DNA of 64,000 bases from WTKG01 sp963735005 (GCA_963735005.1 CAVTJA010000007.1:62001-126000); one strand, 5' to 3'; positions 8,916 through 17,988 are shown, counted from the stretch's first letter. The notes: generated by a model from the letters alone, not told the origin. Made by a program: numbers and translations.

Positions 8916-10280
8916 CTACAGGTCGGGCGCCATGTCGGCGAAGTGCGCGTAGTCCTTCTTGAACGCGACCGAGATGGTGTCGGTGGGGCCGGAGCGGTGC
9001 TTGGCGATGATGAAGTCGGCCTCGCCGGGGCGGGCGTCGCGGTCGTAGGCGTCCTCGCGGTGGAGCAGGATGACGATGTCGGCGTCTTGCTCGATGGCGC
9101 CGGATTCGCGCATGTCGGAAAGCATCGGGCGCTTCTCGGTGCGCTGCTCGGGACCACGGTTCAACTGCGAGATCGCGATGACGGGCACGTCGATCTCCTT
9201 GGCGAGCAGCTTGAGCGCGCGGGAGAACTCGGAGACCTCCTGCTGGCGGGACTCCACCTTGCGGCCAGAAGACATCAGCTGCAGGTAGTCCACGACCACC
9301 AGGCCGAGGTCCTCTCGCTGCTTGAGGCGGCGGCACTTGGCGCGGATCTCCATGAGCGACATGTTGGGGCTGTCGTCGATGAACAGCGGCGCCTTCGACA
9401 CTCGCGCCGCCGTGCGCGCCAGCTTCTCCCAGTCGTTCGGGCCCATGGGGCCCTTGGTCATCCGGGTGAGCTTGACCGACGATTCGGCCGAGAGCATGCG
9501 CTTGGTGATCTCCTCGCGGCTCATTTCAAGCGAGAAGATGACCGACGTCTTTCCCGCGCCGATGCTCGCGGCCCGGCAAATATCCAGGCCGAGCGTCGAC
9601 TTGCCGATGGCGGGGCGGGCGGCGATGACGATCATCTGCCCGCCGAGCAGGCCACCCGTGAGCTCGTCGAGTTCGCGAAACCCGGTGGGCACGCCGCGCA
9701 GCGCGCCGTCGTGGCTTGATGCGGCCTCGACCTCGCTGAGCGTGTGCTCCATGACGTCGCCGATGGCGAGGTAGTCCTCGCTGTTGCGGCGCTCGGTAAC
9801 CGCGAAGATCTCGCTCTGGGCGCCGTCGACGATCGCGTCGACGTCGTCGCCGTCGGCCCCGTAGCCCATGTTCGCGATGCGGGTGCCGGCCTCGACCAGG
9901 CGGCGCAGGATTGCTTGCTCGCGCACGAGCCGCGCGTAGTAGCCGGCGGAGGCAGCGGAGGGCACTAGCGAGATGAGGGTGTGCAGGTATTCGGCGCCGC
10001 CCACGCGGCCCAGCGTGCCGGCGCCCTGGAGCTCGGCAGCGACCGTCACGGCGTCCACGGGGTTGCCGGAGTTGTACAGGCTGACGGCCGTGGCGAAGAT
10101 CAGCTCATGCGCGGGCTTGTAGAAGTCGTTGCCGCGCACGATCTCCACGACGTCTGCCATGGCGTCCTTTGACAGCATCATGGCGCCGATCACGCTCTGT
10201 TCGGCCTCAAGGTTCTGCGGCGGCGTGCGTTCGAAAGTGGCATTGCCCGAATATCCGGACTCAAGCTCCTCTACCGTCAC
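8916..10280 (-). CDS. dnaB: Replicative DNA helicase DnaB
   Basis: A 454-residue helicase that unwinds DNA at the fork as a hexamer. The GTG at 10280 is preceded by GGGGGA. The N-terminal DnaB domain begins with PPQNLEAEQSVIGAMM; the RecA-like domain has Walker A ARPAIGKST, Walker B region LGLVVVDYLQLM, and DnaB motif 4 (SQLNRGPEQR). The length is that of an intein-free actinobacterial DnaB, whereas some mycobacterial copies carry inteins. It is separated from rplI by a long intergenic region and a terminator, so it has its own promoter. Confidence 0.97.
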   Translation of the reverse strand: MTVEELESGYSGNATFERTPPQNLEAEQSVIGAMMLSKDAMADVVEIVRGNDFYKPAHELIFATAVSLYNSGNPVDAVTVAAELQGAGTLGRVGGAEYLHTLISLVPSAASAGYYARLVREQAILRRLVEAGTRIANMGYGADGDDVDAIVDGAQSEIFAVTERRNSEDYLAIGDVMEHTLSEVEAASSHDGALRGVPTGFRELDELTGGLLGGQMIVIAARPAIGKSTLGLDICRAASIGAGKTSVIFSLEMSREEITKRMLSAESSVKLTRMTKGPMGPNDWEKLARTAARVSKAPLFIDDSPNMSLMEIRAKCRRLKQREDLGLVVVDYLQLMSSGRKVESRQQEVSEFSRALKLLAKEIDVPVIAISQLNRGPEQRTEKRPMLSDMRESGAIEQDADIVILLHREDAYDRDARPGEADFIIAKHRSGPTDTISVAFKKDYAHFADMAPDL

Positions 10281-10636
10281 GCGACATCCCCCTTGATACG
10301 TACTCCATGGCCCGGGGTCACACTGCCATGATTCACCGCGGGTCTGACACGGCAATCTAGGGCACGTGGCGAGCCGCGAACAAGTACGTCAAGCGGCCGC
10401 CTGTGGACCATTGATGTGCATGCCGTGGATAACCCTTGGCGTGTCTGGGGAGAGACGCGTGTGACTTGTGGATACTCATGTGAATATCCTGCTCCAGATC
10501 GTCGAAACTGCCCATTTACCAGGGGAAACCTATTCCGGGGGGCTGGGGATAACTCCCCAAAACAAGGTTGCGGCGTGTCGCGCCCGGCGTGTCGTCCACA
10601 TCTGTATCCCCAGGCACACCCGTAGGGGTACGACAA
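10281..10636. promoter_or_regulatory. Long intergenic region upstream of dnaB with DnaA-box-like motifs
   Basis: About 350 bases with no convincing gene. Three motifs in the same orientation differ by one base from the DnaA box TGTGGA(C/T)AA: TGTGGACCA at 10402-10410, CGTGGATAA at 10424-10432 and TGTGGATAC at 10467-10475. They lie upstream of dnaB, about 34 kb from oriC, and could place dnaB under DnaA control or titrate DnaA. Confidence 0.45.
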
Positions 10637-10670
10637 CGGCGCCGGGCCCCCGGATGGGGCCGCGGCGCCG
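10637..10670 (-). terminator. Terminator of the rpsF-ssb-rpsR-rplI operon
   Basis: CGGCGCCG plus GGCCCC (10637-10650) pairs with GGGGCC plus CGGCGCCG (10656-10670) with a single bulged G, a 14-bp very GC-rich stem just beyond the rplI stop. It separates the ribosomal protein operon from dnaB. Confidence 0.7.
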
Positions 10671-10689
10671 TCCTCGCGCGTCGTAGACG

Positions 10690-11139
10690 CTACTTCTCGG
10701 CGACCACCACAACGGTGACGTTCGCCGCGACGTCGTCGTGCAGGCCGATCGTGACCAGGTGCTCGCCAACAGCCTTGATGGGCTGGGCGACCTGGATGCG
10801 GCGCTTGTCCACCTTGACGCGGGGCGCGAGCGCCTCGGCAATCTGGGTGGTGGTGATGGCGCCGAACAGGCGGCCACCCTCGCCGGCCTTGGCCCGCAGC
10901 TCGACCGGGTTCGACTGCAGGGAGTCGCGCGCGGCCTGAGCGGCCTCAACCGACTCCAGTTCCTTCGCGCGACGCGCCTTGCGCATCGACTCGATCTGCT
11001 TCTCTGCGCCCGCCGACCAGGCCGTGGCCAGTCCGCGCGGAACCAGGAAGTTGCGTGCGTAGCCGTCCTTGACCTCGACGACGTCACCAGCAACACCGAG
11101 GCCGGAGACCTCGTGCGTCAAAATGATCTTCTGAGCCAT
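10690..11139 (-). CDS. rplI: Large ribosomal subunit protein bL9
   Basis: 149 residues, the usual length. The N-terminal L9 signature (ILTHEVSGLGVAGDVVEVKDGYARNFL) is followed by the long central helix and a C-terminal rRNA-binding domain ending in VVVVAEK. It is the last gene of the rpsF-ssb-rpsR-rplI operon, 8 bases after rpsR. Confidence 0.97.
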   Translation of the reverse strand: MAQKIILTHEVSGLGVAGDVVEVKDGYARNFLVPRGLATAWSAGAEKQIESMRKARRAKELESVEAAQAARDSLQSNPVELRAKAGEGGRLFGAITTTQIAEALAPRVKVDKRRIQVAQPIKAVGEHLVTIGLHDDVAANVTVVVVAEK

Positions 11140-11147
11140 GTCTCCCC

Positions 11148-11384
11148 CTACCGGCCCGAGCCCGCGTAGGGCAGCAGTGCCATCTCGCGCGCAATCTTGA
11201 TCGCCTTGGCGATCTTGCGCTGCTCCTGAGTCGTCACACCGGTGACGCGACGCGAGCGGATCTTGCCTCGGTCGGACAGGAACTTGTTGAGGAGAGCGGT
11301 GTCCTTGTAATCAATCTCCTTGACCTTCGCCGCCTTCAGCGGGTTGGTCTTCTTCCGCGGCTTGCGGTCGTCAAACTTTGCCAT
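11148..11384 (-). CDS. rpsR: Small ribosomal subunit protein bS18
   Basis: 78 residues with the S18 core: KEIDYKDTALLNKFLSDRGKI, RSRRVTGV, then a basic C-terminus. No CxxC zinc motif is visible, so it is the zinc-independent form. An RBS (AGGAGT) precedes the ATG, 22 bases after the ssb stop. Confidence 0.96.
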   Translation of the reverse strand: MAKFDDRKPRKKTNPLKAAKVKEIDYKDTALLNKFLSDRGKIRSRRVTGVTTQEQRKIAKAIKIAREMALLPYAGSGR

Positions 11385-11406
11385 GCGTTACTCCTGAAAG
11401 TCGTGT

Positions 11407-11880
11407 TTAGAAGGGGGGCTCTTCAGAGGCGGGTGCGGTTGCCCAAGGGTCGCTGTCGCTGCCGCCAGCAGGCGCGCCCGCGCCGCCGCCGCCAACGCCG
11501 CCACCGCTGCCGCCGCCGCGCGAGGTCTTCTGGACCTTGGCGGTGGCGTAGCGCAACGACGGGCCGACCTCGTCGACCTGGATCTCATTCACGGTGCGCT
11601 TCTCGCCGTTGGCCTCCCACGAGCGGGAAACCAGCCTGCCGGTCACAATGACCCGCATGCCCTTGGTGAGGGACTCCGCCACGTTTTCGGCCGCCTCGCG
11701 CCACAACGAGCAGCGGAGGAACAGGGTGTCCCCGTCCTTCCACTCGTTCGTGTTGCGGTCGAAGCTGCGCGGCGTCGACGCGACCGTGAAGTTCACGACC
11801 GCAGCGCCTGACTGAATGAATCGCAGTTCGGGATCGCCGGTGAGGTTTCCCACCACGGTGATCTGTGTGTCGCCTGCCAT
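11407..11880 (-). CDS. ssb: Single-stranded DNA-binding protein
   Basis: 157 residues. An OB-fold (residues ~1-110; ITVVGNLTGDPELRF, DTLFLRCSLWREAAENVAESL) is followed by a Gly-rich linker with GGGGSGGG-like runs. The end is ATAPASEEPPF, a clear variant of the acidic DDxPF tip that recruits repair and replication proteins. It sits between rpsF and rpsR as in most bacteria. Confidence 0.95.
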   Translation of the reverse strand: MAGDTQITVVGNLTGDPELRFIQSGAAVVNFTVASTPRSFDRNTNEWKDGDTLFLRCSLWREAAENVAESLTKGMRVIVTGRLVSRSWEANGEKRTVNEIQVDEVGPSLRYATAKVQKTSRGGGSGGGVGGGGAGAPAGGSDSDPWATAPASEEPPF

Positions 11881-11901
11881 GTTTGCCTCTTTTCCTCGCG
11901 C

Positions 11902-12192
11902 CTAGTCGGCGTCTGGACGGATGAGCTTGGTACGCATCACGACCTCGTTGAGGCTGAGCTGACGCTCGAGCTCCTTCGCGGTCGCGGAAGTCGCGGTGAA
12001 GTTGATGACGGCGTAGATGCCGTCGGACTTCTTGTTGATCGGGTACGCGAGGCGGCGGCGGCCCCAGATGTCGACCTTGTCGACGGTGCCGCTGTCTTCC
12101 TTCACGACCGTGAGGTACTGGTCAATGGACGGCGCTACGGTGCGCTCGTCAATCTCGGGGTCGAGAATGACCATCATTTCGTACTGGCGCAT
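11902..12192 (-). CDS. rpsF: Small ribosomal subunit protein bS6
   Basis: 96 residues starting MRQYEMMVILDPEIDE, with the S6 motif GRRRLAYPINKKSDGIYAVINF. The start at 12192 is chosen over an upstream in-frame codon because it gives the family's N-terminus and is preceded by GGAGGTG. It is the first gene of the rpsF operon, transcribed divergently from the FemX-like gene. Confidence 0.96.
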   Translation of the reverse strand: MRQYEMMVILDPEIDERTVAPSIDQYLTVVKEDSGTVDKVDIWGRRRLAYPINKKSDGIYAVINFTATSATAKELERQLSLNEVVMRTKLIRPDAD

Positions 12193-12350
12193 AAAGATAC
12201 CCACCTCCTCTGGACTGGACGGCCACGGACTTTCCGTGGCAGGAGGGTTACGCAAGCTGTGCACCGGGGCCGGAGGGCTCCGGGCACGCGGACAAGGGTA
12301 CCGCGCGTGGCCGACACAGGGAAATGGGGCGGCGCCGATACGCTCGGACC

Positions 12351-13391
12351 ATGGCCCCCGAGACCGGCGCGTGGCGCGTCGAGCGCCTCACGGACGACGA
12401 CTTCCTCACGTACGCCCGTGCGTCCGCGCACCCCATCCCCATCGAGCAGGCGCCTGCGTGGGATGCGTTCGACCGCACGGTCGCGGGCCGGCGGCCGTGG
12501 GGCAGGTTCGCCGTGTGGTCCGGCGGCGAGCAGCCCGCGGCGGTCATCGCGTTGACGCGATTCGCTGGGCGTGGCTTCGACTACCTGTGGGCCAAGCACG
12601 GCCCAATCTGGATCGCCGAGCAGACTGCGGGAGCCGAACTCGCGGCGCGCGGTGCGATAGCCGCGTATCTGCGCGAACGCGACCCGGCGTCGGCATTTGT
12701 GCGGCTCCACGCCCGCCACCCGGCGCCCGACCTCCACGACTTGCTCCAGACCGTCACCTACGACCGCACCGTCAAGGCGGACCTCAGCGGCGGCGACGAC
12801 GGCATACTCGCCGGGCTCAATAAGCGCACCCGAAAGAAGCTCCGCGCCGTCGAGCGCGACGACGCGATGGCGATCACCGACGAGACAGGCATCTCGCGGG
12901 AGGACTTCGAGGAGTTGTACGCGATCCACCAGGAGACCGCCGCCCGAGCCGAGTTCGGCATCTTTGGCGCGGACGTGTACTACGGGATGCTTGGCGCACT
13001 CGGCGAGCACGCGCGCCTGTTCGTGGCCCGCCGCACGGATACGCCCGAAGGCGCGCGCGCCGGCCGCGCGGTGGCGTGGCTGATCTCGACCATGTACGAC
13101 GGTGGGGGCGTCAACTACTACTCGGGCGCCAACGCCGAGGGTCGCCGCGTCAACGCGCCCCTGCTGCTGCGCTGGCACGCCATGTCTACCTTCGCCGGCG
13201 AGGGCGTCACGACGTACGACTTCATGGGTGTGGACTCGCCGCGCGCGCCGAGCCTCGTGGGCGTGGGTGAATTCAAACGCCAGTTTGGCCCCGAGGTAGC
13301 AGTCGACGGCGCGTGGGACCTCCCGCTGCGGCCGTGGCGCTACCGCGCGCTCACCGCCGCTCTGCGCGCCAAGAAGCTGCTGCGCCGCTAG
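12351..13391 (+). CDS. FemX/FemAB-like peptidoglycan bridge aminoacyltransferase
   Basis: A 346-residue protein from the ATG at 12351 (MAPETGAWRVERL). It has the paired GNAT-like folds of the FemABX family, with the family-type segments WAKHGPIW, LNKRTRKKLRAVER and the C-terminal YDFMGVDSPR...VGEFKRQFGPEV. These enzymes use aminoacyl-tRNA to add the first or later residues of the interpeptide bridge to lipid II; which amino acid is used cannot be read from sequence. It overlaps the convergent PBP gene by 4 bases, and the two act on the same polymer. Confidence 0.85.
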   Translation: MAPETGAWRVERLTDDDFLTYARASAHPIPIEQAPAWDAFDRTVAGRRPWGRFAVWSGGEQPAAVIALTRFAGRGFDYLWAKHGPIWIAEQTAGAELAARGAIAAYLRERDPASAFVRLHARHPAPDLHDLLQTVTYDRTVKADLSGGDDGILAGLNKRTRKKLRAVERDDAMAITDETGISREDFEELYAIHQETAARAEFGIFGADVYYGMLGALGEHARLFVARRTDTPEGARAGRAVAWLISTMYDGGGVNYYSGANAEGRRVNAPLLLRWHAMSTFAGEGVTTYDFMGVDSPRAPSLVGVGEFKRQFGPEVAVDGAWDLPLRPWRYRALTAALRAKKLLRR

Positions 13392-15676
13392 CGGGATCGC
13401 GCCTGCCCGCCCAGGAGCCCACCGCCACCGCCGGGCGACGGAAGGATGCCGCCGCCGGGCGGGAGAAGCCCGCCACTCGTGGGGCCCGGCGAGGTGGGGA
13501 TCGTGGGAACGGGGCTGGGCTCTGGGCTGGGCTCCGGGCTCGGCGAGGGGCTGGGCTCCGGGCTCGGCTCCGGCGGCTTGATCGTCTCGCCGATGAAAGT
13601 GCGCGCCGGGAACTTGACCGCGGGGTAGTCGGAGAGGATCTCCTCCATCATGTCCGTCCAGATACGCACGGGCACGGAGCCGCCGGTGATTTCGCTGAAT
13701 CCACCAAACGGCTTGATGGACTCGGCGCTTCCGTCGGTGCCCACCTGGTAGAGCGCGACGGCCCCGACCACCTGCGGCGTGTAGCCAATGAACCACGCCG
13801 ACTTGTCGTCGTTCGAGGTGCCCGTCTTTCCCGCGATTTGGCGGTCAAGCTTGCTCGCGTAGACGCCGGAGCCGCGGTTCACGACCTGTCGCATCGCATA
13901 CGCCGCCTCGGCGGCGACGTCGGACCTCAGCACCCGCTCCTGCTTGTTGGGAGCCTCGTACACGAGCTCGCCGTCCGGCCCAAGCACTTTCGCCACGATG
14001 TGGGGCTCGATCTTGAGGCCGCCCGACGCGATGGTCGCGTAGGCGCGCGCCATATCGATGGGGTGTGGAGACGCAGTACCGAGCACGTTTGCTGGGTTGG
14101 GCTCGAGCCCCGCGGTGTCCTCGGGGAGGCCGAGTCTGATCGCCGTGTCCATCACATTCTTGGGGCCTACGTCGTGCGCGAGCTGCGCGTAGACCGTGTT
14201 GACAGAAAACGCCGTCGCGTCGATGAGGTTGATCTGCCCGTAGCTGACGCCCCGAAAGTTGGTGACTGGTTTGCGGAACCCCTCAACGGCGATGCCTGAG
14301 TCGCCGCTGTATTCGGACTCGAGCGCGATCCCGCTCTCGAGCGCGGTGATCAACGCGAAAGGCTTGAACGTCGACCCTGCCTGAGCGATGTCTTGCGTGA
14401 CGGCGTTCTGTTGCACCTTCAGGTAGTCCATGCCGCCAAACATGCTGATGATCGCGCCAGTGTTGACGTCGAGCACGACGGCCGCCGTGCGCAGGTTGGG
14501 GCTTGCGCCGTCCGGCATGTGGCGGACGGCCGCGCGCGTCGCGGACATCGCGGCGCGGTCGATCGTGGTGATGACGTGGTACCCGCCCGTCTCGATCTTC
14601 TCCTCCGACAGGCCGGTCTTGGCGGTAACCTCGCTCATCGCGGTACGCAGCAAGTACCCCTGCGAGCCCCTGAAGACGTTGTCGCTCTTGTAGGGGATGA
14701 CCTCCGGGAACTCAAGGCGCAGACGATCGGTGGCCTTCAGCCAGCCGCCACTCACCATGCCGTCGAGCACATAGTTCCAGCGGGCCTCTGCCTGCGTCGG
14801 GTTGACGCGCGGATCCCAGGCGCTCGGCGCTGGCAAGATGCCGGCAAGCATCGCGGCCTCCGACACCGTCATGTCCGCAGCATCTTTGCCGTAGTACTCA
14901 CGGGCGGCCGCCTGGACGCCGTAGGCGCCTCGGCCGAAGTACACGGTGTTCATGTAGTTCTCGAGGATCTGCGACTTGTCCTCCTGCTGGTCGATCTTGA
15001 GCGCCTGCAACGCTTCCTTGATCTTGCCGGGGATGTCAGTCGTGGTCTTGCCCACGTAGTACCGCTCGACGTATTGCTGGGTGATGGTCGAGCCGCCCTG
15101 CTTCTTGCCCAGCACGACGGTCTTGAACATCGCGCGCGCGGTGCCGCCGATGTCAATGCCAGGGTTGGTGAGGAACGACCTGTCCTCGGCCGAAATAAAC
15201 GCCTCGCCGACGTATTCGGGAAGGTCAGCGATAGCCACCGACTCGCGGTTCTGAATGCCGAGGCGGCCCATGACCCGCTCGCCATCCGCGTAGTAGAACG
15301 TCGACACCTGAGCCTGCGCGAAGTCGTCGGGGGTCAGCACCTCGAGCCGCTGGTATGCGATCGCGAGACCTGCGACCGCGATGGTCCCCAACGCGAACAT
15401 GGACGCAGTGCCCCACGCGAGCGTCTTGATCAGCCAGCGTTGCCAGCGCGGGCGGGGGGGCTTCGACGCGGTGGTGGTCCGGCGCGACGACGTCGGTGGA
15501 ACGCCGCCGGCCGCCAGCCGGCGCGACGTGACGCCGGTCGTCGGCTGCTTGCCCGTGGGCTGCTTTCCGGTGCGCTCCTGGGACAGCTTCGCGAGGCGGT
15601 GCGACTCGGTGTTGCGCTGACGCTGAGCGCCGGTCGCCACCCGCCGGGGAGGCTTCTTACCGCTACCGGAAGTCAT
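13388..15676 (-). CDS. Class A penicillin-binding protein (transglycosylase/transpeptidase)
   Basis: A 762-residue bifunctional cell wall synthase. Residues ~1-85 are basic and cytoplasmic; one membrane anchor follows (~88-110). The GT51 transglycosylase domain shows SAEDRSFLTNPGID and GGSTITQQYVERYY. The transpeptidase domain shows the three penicillin-binding motifs: STFK, SVN and KTGT. The tail is low-complexity PSPEP repeats ending in a Gly-rich segment, common in actinobacterial PonA proteins. Its place near padR-ino1 and the rpsF operon matches the ponA1 neighbourhood of mycobacteria. Confidence 0.93.
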   Translation of the reverse strand: MTSGSGKKPPRRVATGAQRQRNTESHRLAKLSQERTGKQPTGKQPTTGVTSRRLAAGGVPPTSSRRTTTASKPPRPRWQRWLIKTLAWGTASMFALGTIAVAGLAIAYQRLEVLTPDDFAQAQVSTFYYADGERVMGRLGIQNRESVAIADLPEYVGEAFISAEDRSFLTNPGIDIGGTARAMFKTVVLGKKQGGSTITQQYVERYYVGKTTTDIPGKIKEALQALKIDQQEDKSQILENYMNTVYFGRGAYGVQAAAREYYGKDAADMTVSEAAMLAGILPAPSAWDPRVNPTQAEARWNYVLDGMVSGGWLKATDRLRLEFPEVIPYKSDNVFRGSQGYLLRTAMSEVTAKTGLSEEKIETGGYHVITTIDRAAMSATRAAVRHMPDGASPNLRTAAVVLDVNTGAIISMFGGMDYLKVQQNAVTQDIAQAGSTFKPFALITALESGIALESEYSGDSGIAVEGFRKPVTNFRGVSYGQINLIDATAFSVNTVYAQLAHDVGPKNVMDTAIRLGLPEDTAGLEPNPANVLGTASPHPIDMARAYATIASGGLKIEPHIVAKVLGPDGELVYEAPNKQERVLRSDVAAEAAYAMRQVVNRGSGVYASKLDRQIAGKTGTSNDDKSAWFIGYTPQVVGAVALYQVGTDGSAESIKPFGGFSEITGGSVPVRIWTDMMEEILSDYPAVKFPARTFIGETIKPPEPSPEPSPSPSPEPSPEPSPVPTIPTSPGPTSGGLLPPGGGILPSPGGGGGLLGGQARSR

Positions 15677-15742
15677 GGGTTGATTCTAAGTACGTGCCGG
15701 CGCCGGCACGGGCTGCGGCTTCGGGTGATGCCGAATCGAGTC

Positions 15743-16039
15743 CTAAAAGACGCTTGCGAACACCGGGATGATGATCAGTCCAGCGACGCCGATCAGGAGC
15801 GACCACTTCCACCACCAGTGAATGTCGGGGGTGATGCCGCCGTTGAGCGCGGTCGCATCGGGCTCTGAAATCTCCGAGGCGCCCCACCCCTGGTCGCCTA
15901 GCTGGACGAGGTGGAACTTGCGGCCCCACGCCGCGGTGAAGAGAAAGAACACGTGCGCGTACGAGTAGGCGACGATGATGCGGCGGGCGTCGTCGATGAT
16001 GAATTCCTTGGTCTTGCGACCCCAGCCGAAGAAGATCAT
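15743..16039 (-). CDS. Small conserved-looking membrane protein, function unknown
   Basis: 98 residues with a hydrophobic segment around residues 22-40 (IIVAYSYAHVFFLFTAAWG) and a second near the C-terminus (WSLLIGVAGLIIIPVFASVF). Two Trp-rich patches lie between. I do not recognise the family. Small uncharacterised proteins occur at this position between ponA and ino1 in other Actinobacteria, which supports it being a real gene. Confidence 0.6.
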   Translation of the reverse strand: MIFFGWGRKTKEFIIDDARRIIVAYSYAHVFFLFTAAWGRKFHLVQLGDQGWGASEISEPDATALNGGITPDIHWWWKWSLLIGVAGLIIIPVFASVF

Positions 16040-16152
16040 TGCCCCGCCCTATTCCGGCGCGGCACCGTCGGTCGCGCTCGACCAGGAGCCTAGCGTGGCC
16101 CGGGGCCTATCGCGAGGCGAGGGTGACCCGCGTCTTCGCTACAACATTGCGA

Positions 16153-16184
16153 TGTATCTTTTCGATACAACTTTCTGCTAGCGT
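16153..16184 (+). promoter_or_regulatory. PadR-type operator over the -35 region of padR-ino1
   Basis: TGTATC at 16153-16158 and GATACA at 16164-16169 are exact inverted repeats separated by TTTTC. A -10-like TAGCGT follows at 16179-16184, so the palindrome lies over the -35 position. PadR-family repressors bind such ATGTAT...ATACA(T) palindromes, and the padR gene starts 45 bases downstream, so autoregulation and control of ino1 are likely (inference). Confidence 0.6.
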
Positions 16185-16228
16185 GGGCTTCTCGGCCACC
16201 CGGCCGACGTTAACAACGAGGAGCCAGA

Positions 16229-16810
16229 ATGTCGAAGGGTGACGTGCTTACGCTCGCCATCCTTGGCGTGCTCGAAGACGCCCCGCTGCACGGCTACCAG
16301 CTGCGCAAACGGCTCGGCGTCGAGCTTGGCCCGTTCCGGGCGCTTAGCTATGGCTCGCTGTACCCCGCGCTGAAGCGCATGGTGACGGACGGCCTCCTTG
16401 CCGCCGAGGGCGAGGACGACGCGGCCGTTGGCCCGCGCCGGTCCCGGATCTCGTACCGGCTCACAGATGACGGGCGAGCGCGCCTCGCGAAGGAGCTCGC
16501 CAATGCCGGCGCCTCCTCGTGGGATGACGACTCGTTCGACGTGCGGTTCTCGATGTTTGACCGCACGGACTCCGATACCCGACTGCGGGTTCTCGAGGGG
16601 CGCCGCGCGCGCCTCGCCGAGCGTCTGGACGAGGTCTCGGAGAACCTCAGGCGCGTGCGCGAACGCCACGACGCCTACACGGAAGAGCTTCAGCGTCACG
16701 GTCTCGAGACCGTCGAACGCGAGGTCGAATGGCTTGACCGCTTGATTGAAGAAGAACGATCCGCCGCCGGCGGGAAAACCAATGGATCCGCTGCGGCGGG
16801 TAAAAAGTAA
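16229..16810 (+). CDS. PadR-family transcriptional regulator
   Basis: 193 residues. The N-terminal winged helix is typical of PadR (TLAILGVLEDAPLHGYQLRKRL, then YGSLYPALKRM), with a C-terminal coiled-coil dimerisation region (~105-180) and a short basic tail. AACGAGGAG precedes the ATG. It lies 11 bases upstream of ino1; a PadR gene next to ino1 is a known actinobacterial arrangement, so it probably governs inositol synthesis in response to an unknown ligand. Confidence 0.88.
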   Translation: MSKGDVLTLAILGVLEDAPLHGYQLRKRLGVELGPFRALSYGSLYPALKRMVTDGLLAAEGEDDAAVGPRRSRISYRLTDDGRARLAKELANAGASSWDDDSFDVRFSMFDRTDSDTRLRVLEGRRARLAERLDEVSENLRRVRERHDAYTEELQRHGLETVEREVEWLDRLIEEERSAAGGKTNGSAAAGKK

Positions 16811-16821
16811 GGGGAACGACA

Positions 16822-17901
16822 ATGGCTAGCCTCAAAGTCGCCGTCATCGGCGTCGGCAACTGTGCGACGTCGCTGATTCAGGGCGTTGAGTTCTACAAGG
16901 ACGCGAAGCGCGGGGACACCGTCCCGGGCCTCATGCACGTCCAGTTCGGCGACTACCACATCTCCGACATCGAGTTCGTGGCGGCGTTCGACGTCGACGC
17001 GAAGAAGGTCGGCAAGGAGCTCGTGGAGGCCACCAAGGCGTCCGAGAACAACACCATCAAGATCTGCGACGTGCCCAAGACGAACGTCATCGTCGAGCGC
17101 GGCCACACCCTTGACGGCCTCGGCAAGTACTACCGCGAGACCATCACCGAGTCCGACGCCGAGCCGGTCGACATCGTCGCCCGCCTCAAGGAGGTCGGCG
17201 CGGACGTGCTGGTCTGCTACCTGCCCGTCGGTTCGGAAGACGCCGCGAAGTACTACGCGCAGTGCGCCATCGACGCCAAGGTTGCGTTCGTCAACGCGCT
17301 GCCCGTGTTCATCGCCTCTGACCCCGTGTGGGCCAAGAAGTTCGAGGACGCTGGCGTCGCCATCGTCGGTGACGACATCAAGTCCCAGGTGGGCGCCACC
17401 ATCACGCACCGCGTGATGGCGAAGCTCTTCGAAGACCGCGGCGTCATCCTCGACCGCACCTACCAGCTCAACGTTGGTGGAAACATGGACTTCAAGAACA
17501 TGCTCGAGCGCGACCGCCTCGAGTCGAAGAAGATCTCGAAGACCAACGCCGTGACGTCAAACCTTGCGCACGACATGGGCGAGAAGAACGTCCACATCGG
17601 CCCGTCGGACTACATCCCGTGGCTCGACGACCGCAAGTGGGCCTACGTTCGCCTTGAGGGCCGCGCGTTCGGCGAGGTGCCCCTGAACCTTGAGTACAAG
17701 CTCGAGGTCTGGGACTCGCCCAACTCGGCCGGCATCATCATCGACGCCGTGCGCGCCGCCAAGATCGCCTCCGACCGTGGCGTCGGTGGCGCGATCACGT
17801 CGCCCGCGTCGTACTTCATGAAGACCCCGCCAATCCAGATGGAAGACACCAAGGCCCGCGCGAACGTCGAGGCGTTCATCGCGGGCGAGCTGGAGCGCTA
17901 G
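16822..17901 (+). CDS. ino1: Myo-inositol-1-phosphate synthase
   Basis: 359 residues, actinobacterial length. It converts glucose-6-phosphate to inositol-1-phosphate with NAD, feeding phosphatidylinositol, mycothiol and related molecules. The N-terminal Rossmann motif is GVGNCATSLIQG; later conserved blocks are DDIKSQVGATITHRV, NVGGNMDFKNM and SPNSAGIIIDAVR. It is co-transcribed with padR and followed by a hairpin terminator. Confidence 0.95.
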   Translation: MASLKVAVIGVGNCATSLIQGVEFYKDAKRGDTVPGLMHVQFGDYHISDIEFVAAFDVDAKKVGKELVEATKASENNTIKICDVPKTNVIVERGHTLDGLGKYYRETITESDAEPVDIVARLKEVGADVLVCYLPVGSEDAAKYYAQCAIDAKVAFVNALPVFIASDPVWAKKFEDAGVAIVGDDIKSQVGATITHRVMAKLFEDRGVILDRTYQLNVGGNMDFKNMLERDRLESKKISKTNAVTSNLAHDMGEKNVHIGPSDYIPWLDDRKWAYVRLEGRAFGEVPLNLEYKLEVWDSPNSAGIIIDAVRAAKIASDRGVGGAITSPASYFMKTPPIQMEDTKARANVEAFIAGELER

Positions 17902-17929
17902 ACGCCGCAGCTCACTGGCAGACGACAGG

Positions 17930-17955
17930 CCGGGTCACCCTCGCGGGTGGCCCGG
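17930..17955 (+). terminator. Terminator after ino1
   Basis: CCGGGTCACCC pairs with GGGTGGCCCGG across a TCGC loop, an 11-bp stem with one T-G wobble, about 28 bases after the ino1 stop and followed by TCTTCGTCGTT. Confidence 0.65.
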
Positions 17956-17988
17956 TCTTCGTCGTTGCGGTAGCGGCGACCTGGAGGG

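Noticed and set aside
13480..13600. Tandem repeat in the PBP gene as a mobile or regulatory repeat
   Set aside because: The repeated ggctgggctc/ggctccgggctc units encode the in-frame Pro-Ser-Glu tail of the PBP, so they are coding low-complexity sequence.
12174..13796. 540-codon minus-strand open frame
   Set aside because: It lies antisense to the FemX-like gene and the PBP 3' end, is Arg/His/Pro-rich and has no family features: a shadow of high-GC coding.
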